64,000 nt of DNA from Salinibacterium sp. ZJ450 (GTDB lineage: Bacteria > Actinomycetota > Actinomycetes > Actinomycetales > Microbacteriaceae). The stretch covers positions 682,001 to 746,000 of the forward strand of contig NZ_CP061771.1 of NCBI RefSeq assembly GCF_011751885.2, read 5' to 3'. Below the pieces are notes generated by a model. That model ran no database searches. It was not told the DNA's origin and worked only from the letters and a program-made list of their open reading frames with translations. How positions within the stretch are numbered: position 1 is the stretch's first letter; every line of letters starts with the position of its first letter. Of the stretch, positions 25,174 through 33,610 are shown in pieces. The translations under genes and the position numbers were made by a program.

Positions 25174-25850
25174 CCGACCGGCCGCTCAGCGAGCTGGTCG
25201 ACCCGAGCTGGGTCGACGCGCTGCAGCCCGTCGTCGGCAGGCTGCAGGAGATGCAGCAATTCCTGCGGGCCGAGGATGTCGCCGGCCGCGGCTATCTACC
25301 GGCGCGGGAGCACGTGCTGCGCGCGTTCCAGTCATCGTTCCCCGACGTGCGAGTGGTGATCATCGGCCAGGACCCGTACCCGACCCCCGGGCACCCGATC
25401 GGGCTGCCCTTCGCCGTGGAACGCGCCGTGCGGCCGCTGCCACGCAGCCTGAACAACATCTACCGGGAACTCTCCGATGACATGGGGCTCAGCGCCCCCG
25501 AGCACGGCGACCTGAGCGCCTGGTCGAAACACGGCATCCTGCTCCTGAACCGCACCCTCACGGTGCAGCCCGGACTGGCGGGATCGCACCGGCGGAAGGG
25601 CTGGGAGGCAATCACCGAGCAGGCGGTGCGCGCGCTGGTCGCCCGGCGCCAGCCGCTCGTGGCCATTCTCTGGGGTCGCGACGCGCAAGGGCTGACCGCG
25701 CTGTTCGGTGACACTCCGGTGATCGCCAGCGCTCACCCCAGCCCACTGTCGGCGCGCACCGGATTCTTCGGGTCACGGCCGTTCAGTCGCGCCAACGCCC
25801 TGCTCGAGGCGCAGGGCGCCCCGCCTGTCGACTGGGCGCTCGAGCACTGA
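25170..25850 (+). CDS. ung: Uracil-DNA glycosylase
   Basis: 226-residue family 1 enzyme that removes uracil from DNA. The catalytic Asp68 lies in [14 protein letters not shown], and [14 protein letters not shown] is the second active-site motif. The residue after PY is Pro instead of the usual His, and PIGL replaces AHGL, a variant I associate with actinobacterial members. Length and motif spacing are normal. The ATG overlaps the previous stop (ATGA). Confidence 0.92.
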   Translation: MTDRPLSELVDPSWVDALQPVVGRLQEMQQFLRAEDVAGRGYLPAREHVLRAFQSSFPDVRVVIIGQDPYPTPGHPIGLPFAVERAVRPLPRSLNNIYRELSDDMGLSAPEHGDLSAWSKHGILLLNRTLTVQPGLAGSHRRKGWEAITEQAVRALVARRQPLVAILWGRDAQGLTALFGDTPVIASAHPSPLSARTGFFGSRPFSRANALLEAQGAPPVDWALEH

Positions 25851-25856
25851 CCCGCC

Positions 25857-25862
25857 TAAGGT
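25857..25862 (+). promoter_or_regulatory. -10 element, leaderless ABC transporter operon
   Basis: TAAGGT ends 6 bases before the ATG at 25869. The purine-rich bases before the ATG could also be a weak ribosome binding site. Confidence 0.4.
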
Positions 25863-25868
25863 GGATAA

Positions 25869-26765
25869 ATGCCTTCCGGAGTATCCATCGAATTCACTGG
25901 GCTGTCGAAGTCCTTCGGGAAGGTACACGCGGTGTCCGACCTGAGCTTCACGGTTCAGCCCGGCCGGGTCACCGGCTTCCTCGGACCGAACGGAGCGGGC
26001 AAGACCACCACGCTGCGGATGCTGCTGAACCTGGTGAAGCCCAGCAGCGGAACCGCCACCTTCGGTGGGGTCGCCTACGCCAACCTCGACGCACCGCTCG
26101 CGACCGTGGGCACGGCGCTGGAGGCCGCGAGCTTCCACCCCGGCCGCACCGCCCGCAGCCACCTCAGCCTGTACGCGCGGGCCGCCGGCATCGACCAGTC
26201 CAGGGTCGACACGACGCTGGAGCTCGTCGGCCTCGCCAGTTACGGCTCCCGCAGGGTCGGCGGATACTCGCTCGGCATGCGTCAGCGTCTCGGGCTCGCC
26301 TTCGCGCTGCTCGGCGACCCCGGCGTGCTGGTGCTCGACGAGCCGATCAACGGGCTCGACCCTGAGGGGATCCGCTGGATCCGCATGTTCCTCGGTGAGC
26401 TCGCAGCCCAGGGCCGCACCGTGCTGGTGTCCTCGCACATGCTCAGCGAAGTGCAGCAGACCGTCGACGAGGTGGTGATCATCGCGAAGGGACGCCTCGT
26501 CTACCAGGGCGCGCTCGCCTCGCTCGAGCAGGGCACCCGCGTGGTGGTCGACGCCCTCGACCGCCCGGGCCTCCGCACGGCGCTCGCCGGTGCGGGCGCC
26601 GCGGTCAGCGACGTGGACACCGGGCTCGCGGTCACCGGGCTTACCGCCCCGGAGATCGGGTTGACGGCGTTGCGCGCGGGCATCGCCCTGAACCTGCTCG
26701 CCCCGGAAGCGGAGGGGCTCGAGAAGATCTTCCTCAAGCTCGTCGGAGAGGACGTGAACGCGTGA
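25869..26765 (+). CDS. ABC transporter ATP-binding protein
   Basis: 298 residues. Walker A GPNGAGKTT (about 40-48), signature YSLGMRQRLGLA, and Walker B VLVLDEPINGLDP are intact. The C-terminal third fits the CcmA-type exporters that pair with ABC-2 permeases. The next gene starts inside its stop (26762), so the two form one transporter. Substrate unknown; bacteriocin or drug export is typical. Confidence 0.92.
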   Translation: MPSGVSIEFTGLSKSFGKVHAVSDLSFTVQPGRVTGFLGPNGAGKTTTLRMLLNLVKPSSGTATFGGVAYANLDAPLATVGTALEAASFHPGRTARSHLSLYARAAGIDQSRVDTTLELVGLASYGSRRVGGYSLGMRQRLGLAFALLGDPGVLVLDEPINGLDPEGIRWIRMFLGELAAQGRTVLVSSHMLSEVQQTVDEVVIIAKGRLVYQGALASLEQGTRVVVDALDRPGLRTALAGAGAAVSDVDTGLAVTGLTAPEIGLTALRAGIALNLLAPEAEGLEKIFLKLVGEDVNA

Positions 26766-27571
26766 GGATCTTCCGCGCCGAACTGGCCAAACTGTTCAGC
26801 ACCCGAATGTGGTGGATCCTGCTCGCGGCGCTGGTCGTGTACGTCGCATTCGTCGCCGTGCTGTTCGCCGTGCTGTTTGGAGCGCTCAGTGACCAACTGA
26901 ACACCGGCGCGGGCGCGCCGGTCGAACTCGACGACGCCTTCCGGCTCGTGTACAGCTCGGCCACCACCATCGGCTACGTCTTCCCCGTGCTGCTCGGCGC
27001 GCTCGCCGTGACGGCGGAGTTCCGCCACCAGACGCTCACCCCCACCTTCCTCGCCACGCCCCGCCGTGGCAGGGTGCTTGCCGGGAAGATCGCCGCTCTC
27101 GGTGTGGTCGGCGCTCTGTTCGGTGTTGTCGGGTTCATCGCGTCGGTGGCGCCCGGCGCGCTGGTGCTCGGTCTCACTGACATGAACACCGGATTGAGTG
27201 ACTCCGACACCTGGGTGATGATCGTCCGCGGCATCCTGGCCATGGCGCTGTGGGCCATCATCGGTGTCGGCCTCGGCGCACTGATTCCGAATCAGGTGGC
27301 AGTGATCGTGATCGTGCTGGTGTTCACCCAGTTCATCGAGCCGATCCTGCGCACCGCCGCCGGAATTTGGGAGTGGGCAGGTGCCGTGGCGCAGTACCTG
27401 CCCGGCGCTGCCAGCGACGCGCTCGTCGGCGCCAGTGTGTTCTCGAGCCTCGCCACAACCGGCGCGGTTCCTGTGCTGGAATGGTGGCAGGGCGGTCTGG
27501 TGCTGCTCGCCATCGCGGTCGTGGCGACGGCCGCGGGCTACCTGACGTCATGGAAGAAAGACGTCACCTGA
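26762..27571 (+). CDS. ABC-2 type permease
   Basis: 269 residues with six hydrophobic segments. The start RIFRAELAKLFSTRMWWILL is typical of ABC-2 permeases of multidrug or antibiotic exporters, as is the loop with FRHQTLTPTFLATPRRGRVLAGK. It overlaps the ATPase gene by 4 bases and should be its membrane partner. Confidence 0.88.
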   Translation: MRIFRAELAKLFSTRMWWILLAALVVYVAFVAVLFAVLFGALSDQLNTGAGAPVELDDAFRLVYSSATTIGYVFPVLLGALAVTAEFRHQTLTPTFLATPRRGRVLAGKIAALGVVGALFGVVGFIASVAPGALVLGLTDMNTGLSDSDTWVMIVRGILAMALWAIIGVGLGALIPNQVAVIVIVLVFTQFIEPILRTAAGIWEWAGAVAQYLPGAASDALVGASVFSSLATTGAVPVLEWWQGGLVLLAIAVVATAAGYLTSWKKDVT

Positions 27572-27591
27572 TCCGAACCCCCGGGAGCCTG

Positions 27592-28170
27592 ATGCTGAAA
27601 GACGAGTACGAGAAGCGACGGCAACTCCCGAGGCACCTGCGGAAGGCACCGGAACCGGAGGCCCCGTTCGGGTTCGAGCTGCGGGATGCCACTCTCGCCG
27701 ACCTGCCGTACGTGCGCGAGATCTACAACCATTACGTCGCCAACTCCACGGTGACCTTCGATGAGGAACCGCAGACCCTGAAGGAGCTGCGCGCGAAGTT
27801 TCAGTCGCTGCAGAAGCTGGGGTTCCCGTTTATCGTCGCCGAGTCGCCCGGCGGGCAGATCCTCGGGTTCGCGTACGTGTACCCGTGGAAGGCGAAGGCG
27901 GCATACCGGTTCACGGTCGAGAACTCGATCTATCTGGGGCCTGCGTCGACCGGCAAGGGGCTCGGCACGGCGCTGATGGCCGAGCTGCTGACCCGGGCCA
28001 AGGCGGCCGGCGTGCGGGAAGTGGTGGCCGTCATCGCCGACAAGGGCGCGGAGTCATCCATTCGCCTGCACGAGCAGTTCGGATTCACCGAGATCGGCCA
28101 CATGGGCAAGGTGGGGTTCAAGTTCGGGCGCTGGCTCGGCACCGTGCTGATGCAGAAAAGCCTGAAGTAG
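27592..28170 (+). CDS. GNAT N-acetyltransferase (phosphinothricin acetyltransferase-like)
   Basis: 192 residues. YVREIYNHYVANSTVTFDEE and FAYVYPWKAKAAYRFTVENSIY are typical of the PAT/YncA group, and the acetyl-CoA loop GKGLGTALM follows. Unusually, about 30 charged residues precede the domain. An ATG at 27550 would add 14 residues and overlap the permease; ATG 27592 has GGGAG upstream. The acceptor substrate is unknown. Confidence 0.85.
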   Translation: MLKDEYEKRRQLPRHLRKAPEPEAPFGFELRDATLADLPYVREIYNHYVANSTVTFDEEPQTLKELRAKFQSLQKLGFPFIVAESPGGQILGFAYVYPWKAKAAYRFTVENSIYLGPASTGKGLGTALMAELLTRAKAAGVREVVAVIADKGAESSIRLHEQFGFTEIGHMGKVGFKFGRWLGTVLMQKSLK

Positions 28171-28182
28171 CGCCCTTCGCAT

Positions 28183-28188
28183 TAGGGT
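28183..28188 (+). promoter_or_regulatory. -10 element upstream of the broken VOC gene
   Basis: TAGGGT ends 7 bases before the ATG at 28196, the same leaderless pattern seen for neighbouring genes. Confidence 0.4.
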
Positions 28189-28195
28189 CGGCTGC

Positions 28196-28618
28196 ATGAC
28201 TGCTACCCAGCTTCGAATCGTTGTCGAGACTGAAGATTTTGACGCCGCCCTGCGGTTTTACCGCGACGCCCTCGGGCTGCCGGTGCAGGAGGCGTTCGAG
28301 GGGGAGGGAGACGCCAGGGTGGCGATCCTCGCCGTGCCGAGCGCAACGCTCGAGATCGCGAACCCGGCCTAGGTGGCACTGATCGACCGGGTGGAGGTGG
28401 GGCGCCCGACGAGTCGGCCATACCCGCTCAGCATTCGAGTGGCGTTCGAGGTGGATGACGTGCGGGCGACAACGACCGCCCTGGCAGCGGGCGGGGCCGA
28501 AGTCATCGCGCAGCCGGTGGAGACTCCGTGGCGCTCCCTCAACGCGCGCCTGGAAGCGCCCGGCGGGATGCAGATCACCGCGTTCCAGGAGTTGGGTCCG
28601 CAGCAGGCTCAGCGGTAG
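28196..28618 (+). pseudogene. VOC/glyoxalase-family gene with an in-frame amber codon
   Basis: Read through, this is a 140-codon VOC domain. Residues 1-58 run from the start to EIANPA, then TAG at 28370-28372, then a further 81 codons in the same frame ending in GGMQITAFQEL. Both halves match the family pattern. A single CAG-to-TAG change would explain the stop, since homologues often have Gln there. A GTG directly follows the TAG (28373), so re-initiation is possible. Confidence 0.75.
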
Positions 28619-28623
28619 ACAGG

Positions 28624-29250
28624 CTAGCGGTAGACCTCTGCGGCCACTTCGGCGGCGATCGCGGTGGCGTCGGTGTACGCGGTGAGACCGCCCGGCGTGC
28701 TGAGCACCGAGATCCAGCTGGTGCTGCGCAGCACGTTCACCTGCGCCGGGGCGCCCTGTTCATCGCCCTGGACGCCGTAGGCGAGCGCGTCGCCCTGCTC
28801 GGTTTCGTTGAGGCCCTGCTCGATGGTCAACGTGTCAATGAGGTCGCGCCGGCTGGAGAGGTCGAGCGGTGCCGCCGAGACCTCGATGATGTCGGAGCCG
28901 GCGAGCACCTCGTTGCCCCAGACACAGGTGATGCCGCCGGCAAGCTCCGCGTCGGTGCGGTCGCCGTAGAACGGGTTGCCCGGGCCGCCGAGCAGCTCGA
29001 GGTGGCGTGCGTCGAAGTCGCTGAGCCGTGCGGGGGCGAGCAGGTCGTCACAGCTCTTCGGCTGCACGAAATCGGTCGGCTCGGCGCTCTCCGAGGGTTC
29101 CGGCGTGGCGGACTCCACCGGGGCGGCAGACTCTTCGGCGGGGGGAGCGGCGGCCGAGGGCTCTCCGCCCTCGCCCGAGCAACCAGCAAGCAGCAGTGCC
29201 GCAACAACGGCGAGACTCACCAAGGGGCCGCGCGCGGCACGTGACGACAA
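28624..29250 (-). CDS. Secreted lipoprotein of unknown function
   Basis: 208 residues. A type II signal with lipobox LLAGC (Cys about 24) is followed by a Pro/Ser/Glu/Ala-rich linker to about residue 60. A folded domain with Cys in KSCDDLL and ITCVWGN may form a disulfide. It is probably anchored to the outer face of the membrane. No family was recognised beyond a DUF3558-like look. It follows the luciferase-like gene on the same strand. Confidence 0.75.
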   Translation of the reverse strand: MSSRAARGPLVSLAVVAALLLAGCSGEGGEPSAAAPPAEESAAPVESATPEPSESAEPTDFVQPKSCDDLLAPARLSDFDARHLELLGGPGNPFYGDRTDAELAGGITCVWGNEVLAGSDIIEVSAAPLDLSSRRDLIDTLTIEQGLNETEQGDALAYGVQGDEQGAPAQVNVLRSTSWISVLSTPGGLTAYTDATAIAAEVAAEVYR

Positions 29251-29371
29251 ACTGATTCTCCTTCTGTTACTGGCAGGAATCTAGCAGGGCGCTAGCCCGC
29301 TTTTCTGCGCAAGCCATCGCGCAGAGCCACGTACGCGGCATACGTTGTCGGATTGTAACGTGCGGGGCTGA

Positions 29372-30409
29372 TTAGACCCGGCCGAGCTCCCGGTTCACCT
29401 GCGGTATAACCTCGGTGCCGAACAATTCGATCGAGGTCATCACGTCGCGGTGCGGCACCCCTGACCAGTCCATCTGCAGGCCATGCCGGTCGTTGCCGAG
29501 CTGCTGGTGCAGCGTGATCATCCGGTCGGCCACCTCGTTGGGACTGCCGGCGAAGATGGCGCCGCCCGGGGCGGTCATCTCGTCGTAGGTCTCGCGGGTC
29601 GGGATCGCGAATCCGCGTTCCGCGGAGATGGTGCGCATGTTGCCGATCCAGTACGGGTAGAACAACTCCTTGGCCGCGCGCGAGTCGCGGCCGATGAAGC
29701 CGGGCCCGGCCACCGCGGTCTTCAGCGCGGCGGGATCGTGGCCGGCCCTGGTGGCCGACCGGCGGTACAGCTCGAACAGCGGCGCGAACCGGTGCGGGTG
29801 GCCGCCGATGATCGCGTAGCTGACGGGAATGCCCAATTTACCGGCCCGGTCGGATGACTCGGGGTTGCCGCCGCTGGCGATCCAGATGTCGAGCGAGCCC
29901 GACTCCGGGCGGGGCAGGATCAGCGCGTCATCCAGCGCAGGGCGGAACCGGCCGCTGAAGCTGACCCGCGCGGCGCGGTTGATGTCGAGCAGCAGGTCGA
30001 GCTTCTCCCGGAACAGCTCGTCGTAATCTGCCAGGTCCGCGCCGAACAGCGGGAACGACTCGATGAACGAGCCGCGGCCGGCCACCAGCTCGGCGCGGCC
30101 GCCGGAGATCAGGTCGATGGTGGCGTATTGCTGGTACACCCGCACCGGGTCCTCGGTGCTCAGCACGGTGACCGCGCTGCTCAGCCGGATGCGCTCGGTG
30201 ATGCTGGCGGCCGCGGCGAGCACGGTGGCGGGGGAGGACACCGCGTACTCCTCACGGTGGTGCTCGCCGACACCGAAGTAGTCGATCCCCAGCTGGTCGG
30301 CGAGCCGAATGCGCTCAAGCAGCTCCCGCAGAGCCTGACCTGGCGACATCCGGGCCCCGGTGGTGGGATCGCTGCCGATGTCTCCGAAGCTGTACACGCC
30401 GAATTCCAT
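29372..30409 (-). CDS. LLM-class flavin-dependent oxidoreductase
   Basis: 345-residue luciferase-like TIM barrel. EFGVYSFGDIGSDPTTG at the start, YFGVGEHHREEYAVSSPA and WIASGGNPESSDRAGKLG match the Atu2307/SP_0267 family of putative FMN monooxygenases. Substrate unknown. A TATGAT -10 (30420-30415) lies 5 bases before the ATG, suggesting a leaderless mRNA. Confidence 0.88.
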   Translation of the reverse strand: MEFGVYSFGDIGSDPTTGARMSPGQALRELLERIRLADQLGIDYFGVGEHHREEYAVSSPATVLAAAASITERIRLSSAVTVLSTEDPVRVYQQYATIDLISGGRAELVAGRGSFIESFPLFGADLADYDELFREKLDLLLDINRAARVSFSGRFRPALDDALILPRPESGSLDIWIASGGNPESSDRAGKLGIPVSYAIIGGHPHRFAPLFELYRRSATRAGHDPAALKTAVAGPGFIGRDSRAAKELFYPYWIGNMRTISAERGFAIPTRETYDEMTAPGGAIFAGSPNEVADRMITLHQQLGNDRHGLQMDWSGVPHRDVMTSIELFGTEVIPQVNRELGRV

Positions 30410-30414
30410 ACTTA

Positions 30415-30420
30415 ATCATA
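30415..30420 (-). promoter_or_regulatory. -10 element of the luciferase-like gene
   Basis: TATGAT on the minus strand, 5 bases before the start codon at 30409; it overlaps the end of the upstream gene. Confidence 0.45.
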
Positions 30421-30886
30421 CATTTCTGGTGGTGCCGGATGACCGCGTCCCCGGCCGCACGTAGTTGCCGAGCGCCAGGCCCGCCTCAATCTCGAACCGG
30501 TTGCGGAACGGGTTCTGCCCGGCCGCGGCGTACAGCAGTGGGAACACCAGTCCGTAACGGCGCCACTGCGCGCGGTGGACCGCCTCGTGCGCCAGCACGT
30601 TCGCGCTGGGGCGGCCTCGGGTGAGGAACACCGCGCCGATCGTGGTGCCGCCGCGGCCGAACGACCAGCGCGGCATGTGCTCGGCGACGATGAGCCCGCC
30701 ATCCGAGCGCCACCGGCCCAGGCCGAGCACCCCGGACCAGACGAGCGCGCTCCCGGTGGCGAACCAGTATCCGGGGCGGGCGATGACCGGATGCAGCAGC
30801 ACCGTTCGCAGCCCGGGCACGCGTCGCCCGCGCCTGAGCGCCGCCCGGGTCAGGCGCTCGAGGCGGGTGGGTGCCGCGGCTCGCAT
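30416..30886 (-). CDS. Small protein with HExxH zinc-protease-like motif
   Basis: 156 residues, basic N-terminus, one hydrophobic stretch near 38-57. HEAVH (residues 100-104) is a gluzincin-type HExxH motif, and Glu132 or Glu134 in RNRFEIEAG could be the third zinc ligand. The spacing (about 30 residues) and the NPF context resemble small predicted metallopeptidases. No substrate is known. A longer frame to 31078 runs antisense to mshA; ATG 30886 is chosen. It is divergent from mshA. Confidence 0.65.
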   Translation of the reverse strand: MRAAAPTRLERLTRAALRRGRRVPGLRTVLLHPVIARPGYWFATGSALVWSGVLGLGRWRSDGGLIVAEHMPRWSFGRGGTTIGAVFLTRGRPSANVLAHEAVHRAQWRRYGLVFPLLYAAAGQNPFRNRFEIEAGLALGNYVRPGTRSSGTTRNV

Positions 30887-30913
30887 ATCCGCACGATACC
30901 GCCTGCTCGCCAA

Positions 30914-30919
30914 TACAGT
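30914..30919 (+). promoter_or_regulatory. -10 element, leaderless mshA
   Basis: TACAGT ends 7 bases before the GTG at 30927, with no ribosome binding site. Confidence 0.5.
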
Positions 30920-30926
30920 GGGCACT

Positions 30927-32147
30927 GTGGCAGGCAGTATCAGCAAGGTGGCGATGGTGGCGATGCACTCGTCGCCGTCCGACCAACCCGGAACCGGCGA
31001 CGCCGGCGGGATGAACGTGACCATGGTCGCGCTCGCCACCGAGCTTGCCCGGCGGGGCATCGAGGTCGACCTGCTCACCCGGGCCGAGGAGAAGCCGGTG
31101 GTGAGCGAGATCGCCCCCGGCGTGCACGTGCTGCCGCTGATCGCCGGACCGCCGGTGCCGATCCCGAAGGAACAACTGGGCGAGTTCGCCGACGACTTCG
31201 GCGAGGCGGTGGCCCTGCTCGCCAGGGAACGCGAGTACGACGTGCTGCACGCCCACTACTGGTTGAGCGGGCTGGCCACCCTGCCGGTGGCGCTGGAACT
31301 GCAGCTGCCGTTCGTGCAGAGCTTCCACACCGTCGGGGCGATGAAGAACCGCAGCCTCGCGCGGGACGACTCGCCGGAGCCGGAACAGCGGATGCGCGCC
31401 GAAGCGTTCCTCGCGGCCGAAGCGGATGCCGTGGTGGCCGGCTCCTCGGCCGAGGTGAACGCCCTCATCGACGACGTGCACGCGCCGGCCGACCGGCTCT
31501 GGGTGGTGCCGCCCGGGGTCGACTCCGAACTGTTCAGCCCGGAGCTGGCGGCGGCCGCCCCCGGGGTGCGGCGCTGGCTGGGAATCGACGACGACCGCCC
31601 GATCATCGCGGTGGTCGGGCGGGTGCAGCCGCTGAAGGCTCAGGATCTGGCGCTGCACGTGCTTGCCGAGCTGCACGCGCTGCGCGGCTGGGCGCCGGTG
31701 CTGGTGATCGCCGGCGAGCCGCCACCGGGCGACGACGCCTACGCGGAGCGGCTGCGTGAGCTGGCGGTAGAGCTCGGCATCGACGCCGACGTGCGCTTCG
31801 TCGGCGCGCTGGATCGTGACACCCTCGCGGAACTGTTCGCCGCGGCATCCGTCACCCTGGTCCCGTCGCACTCCGAGACCTTCGGTCTGGTCGCGCTCGA
31901 GTCGGCGGCGAGCGGCACGCCGGTGATCGGCTGGCGCACCACCGGGCTGCAGGAGTCGATCGCCGACGGCCGCTCCGGCATCCTGCTCGACTCGCGCAAC
32001 CCGCTGGAGTGGGCGCGTGCCGTGGACAGCCTGCTGAGCAACCCGCTGCGGTTGGCGGCGCTCGCCTCGTCGGCGCGCGGGTACGCCGAGGGGTTCTCCT
32101 GGGCGAGGTCCGCCGCGTCGCTATCTGGCGTGTACGAGTCGCTCTGA
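30927..32147 (+). CDS. mshA: MshA-like glycosyltransferase (mycothiol biosynthesis)
   Basis: 406-residue GT4-family retaining glycosyltransferase. MshA joins inositol 3-phosphate to UDP-GlcNAc in the first step of mycothiol synthesis. HSSPSDQPGTGDAGGMNV near the start is the substrate-binding motif typical of MshA. VLHAHYWLSG, VVPPGVD and SHSETFGLVALESAASGTPV are GT4 landmarks. The GTG start at 30927 fits the -10; GTG 30918 overlaps it. The assignment is strong but other GT4 sugar transferases share most motifs. Confidence 0.78.
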   Translation: MAGSISKVAMVAMHSSPSDQPGTGDAGGMNVTMVALATELARRGIEVDLLTRAEEKPVVSEIAPGVHVLPLIAGPPVPIPKEQLGEFADDFGEAVALLAREREYDVLHAHYWLSGLATLPVALELQLPFVQSFHTVGAMKNRSLARDDSPEPEQRMRAEAFLAAEADAVVAGSSAEVNALIDDVHAPADRLWVVPPGVDSELFSPELAAAAPGVRRWLGIDDDRPIIAVVGRVQPLKAQDLALHVLAELHALRGWAPVLVIAGEPPPGDDAYAERLRELAVELGIDADVRFVGALDRDTLAELFAAASVTLVPSHSETFGLVALESAASGTPVIGWRTTGLQESIADGRSGILLDSRNPLEWARAVDSLLSNPLRLAALASSARGYAEGFSWARSAASLSGVYESL

Positions 32148-32152
32148 GCCCG

Positions 32153-33565
32153 CTACGCCTCGTCGCGCCAGGTCTCCAGCAGTCGCAGCCAGATCTCGCT
32201 CATCGTCGGGAATGACGGCACCGCGTGCCAGAGCCGGTCGATGCTGACCTCACCGACGATGGCGATCGTTGCCGCGTGCAGCAGTTCTCCGACATCCTGA
32301 CCGACGAAGGTCACCCCGAGCAGCACCTCACGGTCCGTGTCGACCACCATCCGGGCGCGACCGGCGTACCCGTCGGCCAGGATCTGCGCGCCCTGAATCG
32401 CGCCGAGGTCGTAGTCGACCACCCGCACCGGGTAGTCGGCGTCCTTGGCCTGCTGCGCGGTGAGGCCGACGCTGGCGACCTCCGGATCGGTGAACGTTAC
32501 CTGCGCAATGGCGGTGTGATCGGCGGATGCCACGTGCCTGCCCCACCGCTCCAGGTCGAGTTGCTCGCCGCGGGCCCTGGCGGCGATGGCGTCGCCCGCG
32601 GCCCGCGCCTGGTACTTGCCCTGGTGGGTGAGCAGCGCGCGGTGGGTGATGTCGCCGGCCGCGTACAGCCAGTCGAAGCCGTGCACGCGCAGGCTGTCGT
32701 CGGTGCTCAGCCAGTCACCCGGCGCCAGGTCGATCGACTCCAGCCCGAGGTCGTCGGTGCGCGGCACTCGACCGGTGGCGACCAGCAGCTCCGCGGCGGT
32801 CACCGACCCGCCATCCCAATCGATCGTCACGCCGTGCTGGTCGCGGCGCACCCGGGTGGCGGTTGCGTCGAGCCGGACGTCGACGCCACGATCACGTAGC
32901 GCGTCGGCGACCAACTCGCCGGCGAACGGCTCGAAGCGGTCCAACAGTGCCGACCCGGCAAGGATCGTGACCCGGGTGCCGAACGCGGCGAAGGCGGTGG
33001 CAAGCTCCACGGCGACCACCCCGCCGCCGATGATCGCCAGGCTCGTCGGCGCCGTCTGCACGCTGGTCGCGTCGCGGCTGGTCCACGGCGCCGCGTCGGG
33101 CAGGCCGTCGATGTCGGGCAGCAGCGCCGCGGACCCGGCGCACACCGCGACCGCGTGGGTGGCGCGCAACTCGGTGACGCTGCCGTCTGCGCCGGTCACC
33201 GTCACGGCCCGCTCGCCGCTGATCCTGGCGTGCCCGCGCACCAGGTCAATGCCGGCGGACTGCAGCCACTCGACCTGGCTGGCATCGTTCCAGTCGCCGG
33301 TCCACCAGTTGCGCCGGGCGAACACCGCGGGGACGTCCAGCTCGCCGCCGACGGCGGCCGCCGCACCGGGCACCCGTTTCGCGGCGTTCACTGCGGCCGG
33401 GCTGCGCAGCAGCACCTTCGAGGGGATGCACGCCCAGTACGAGCACGACCCGCCCACGAGTTCCTGCTCCACGATGACGACGCGCAGGCCGCCCTGGCTG
33501 GCGCGGTCGGCGACATTCTCTCCGACGGCCCCGGCACCGATGACGATGAGATCATACTCAGACAT
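32153..33565 (-). CDS. FAD-dependent pyridine nucleotide-disulfide oxidoreductase
   Basis: 470-residue class I flavoprotein disulfide reductase, 45 bases from and divergent to a MerB-like gene. FAD site IVIGAGAVGENVAD; redox Cys pair in GGSCSYWACIPSK (C-x4-C, with SYW instead of LNV); NAD(P) site IIGGGVVAVELATAFAAFG; second FAD site LYAAGD; C-terminal VTFTDPEVASVGLT and catalytic His in WHAVPSFPTMSE. There is no vicinal Cys pair at the C-terminus, so it is not a true MerA. It also lacks features that would prove mycothione reductase. The substrate is unknown. Confidence 0.85.
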   Translation of the reverse strand: MSEYDLIVIGAGAVGENVADRASQGGLRVVIVEQELVGGSCSYWACIPSKVLLRSPAAVNAAKRVPGAAAAVGGELDVPAVFARRNWWTGDWNDASQVEWLQSAGIDLVRGHARISGERAVTVTGADGSVTELRATHAVAVCAGSAALLPDIDGLPDAAPWTSRDATSVQTAPTSLAIIGGGVVAVELATAFAAFGTRVTILAGSALLDRFEPFAGELVADALRDRGVDVRLDATATRVRRDQHGVTIDWDGGSVTAAELLVATGRVPRTDDLGLESIDLAPGDWLSTDDSLRVHGFDWLYAAGDITHRALLTHQGKYQARAAGDAIAARARGEQLDLERWGRHVASADHTAIAQVTFTDPEVASVGLTAQQAKDADYPVRVVDYDLGAIQGAQILADGYAGRARMVVDTDREVLLGVTFVGQDVGELLHAATIAIVGEVSIDRLWHAVPSFPTMSEIWLRLLETWRDEA

Positions 33566-33610
33566 GACGTAACGCTACCCCCCGCCCCCGGCAAGGTTCA
33601 TCATGGAGCC

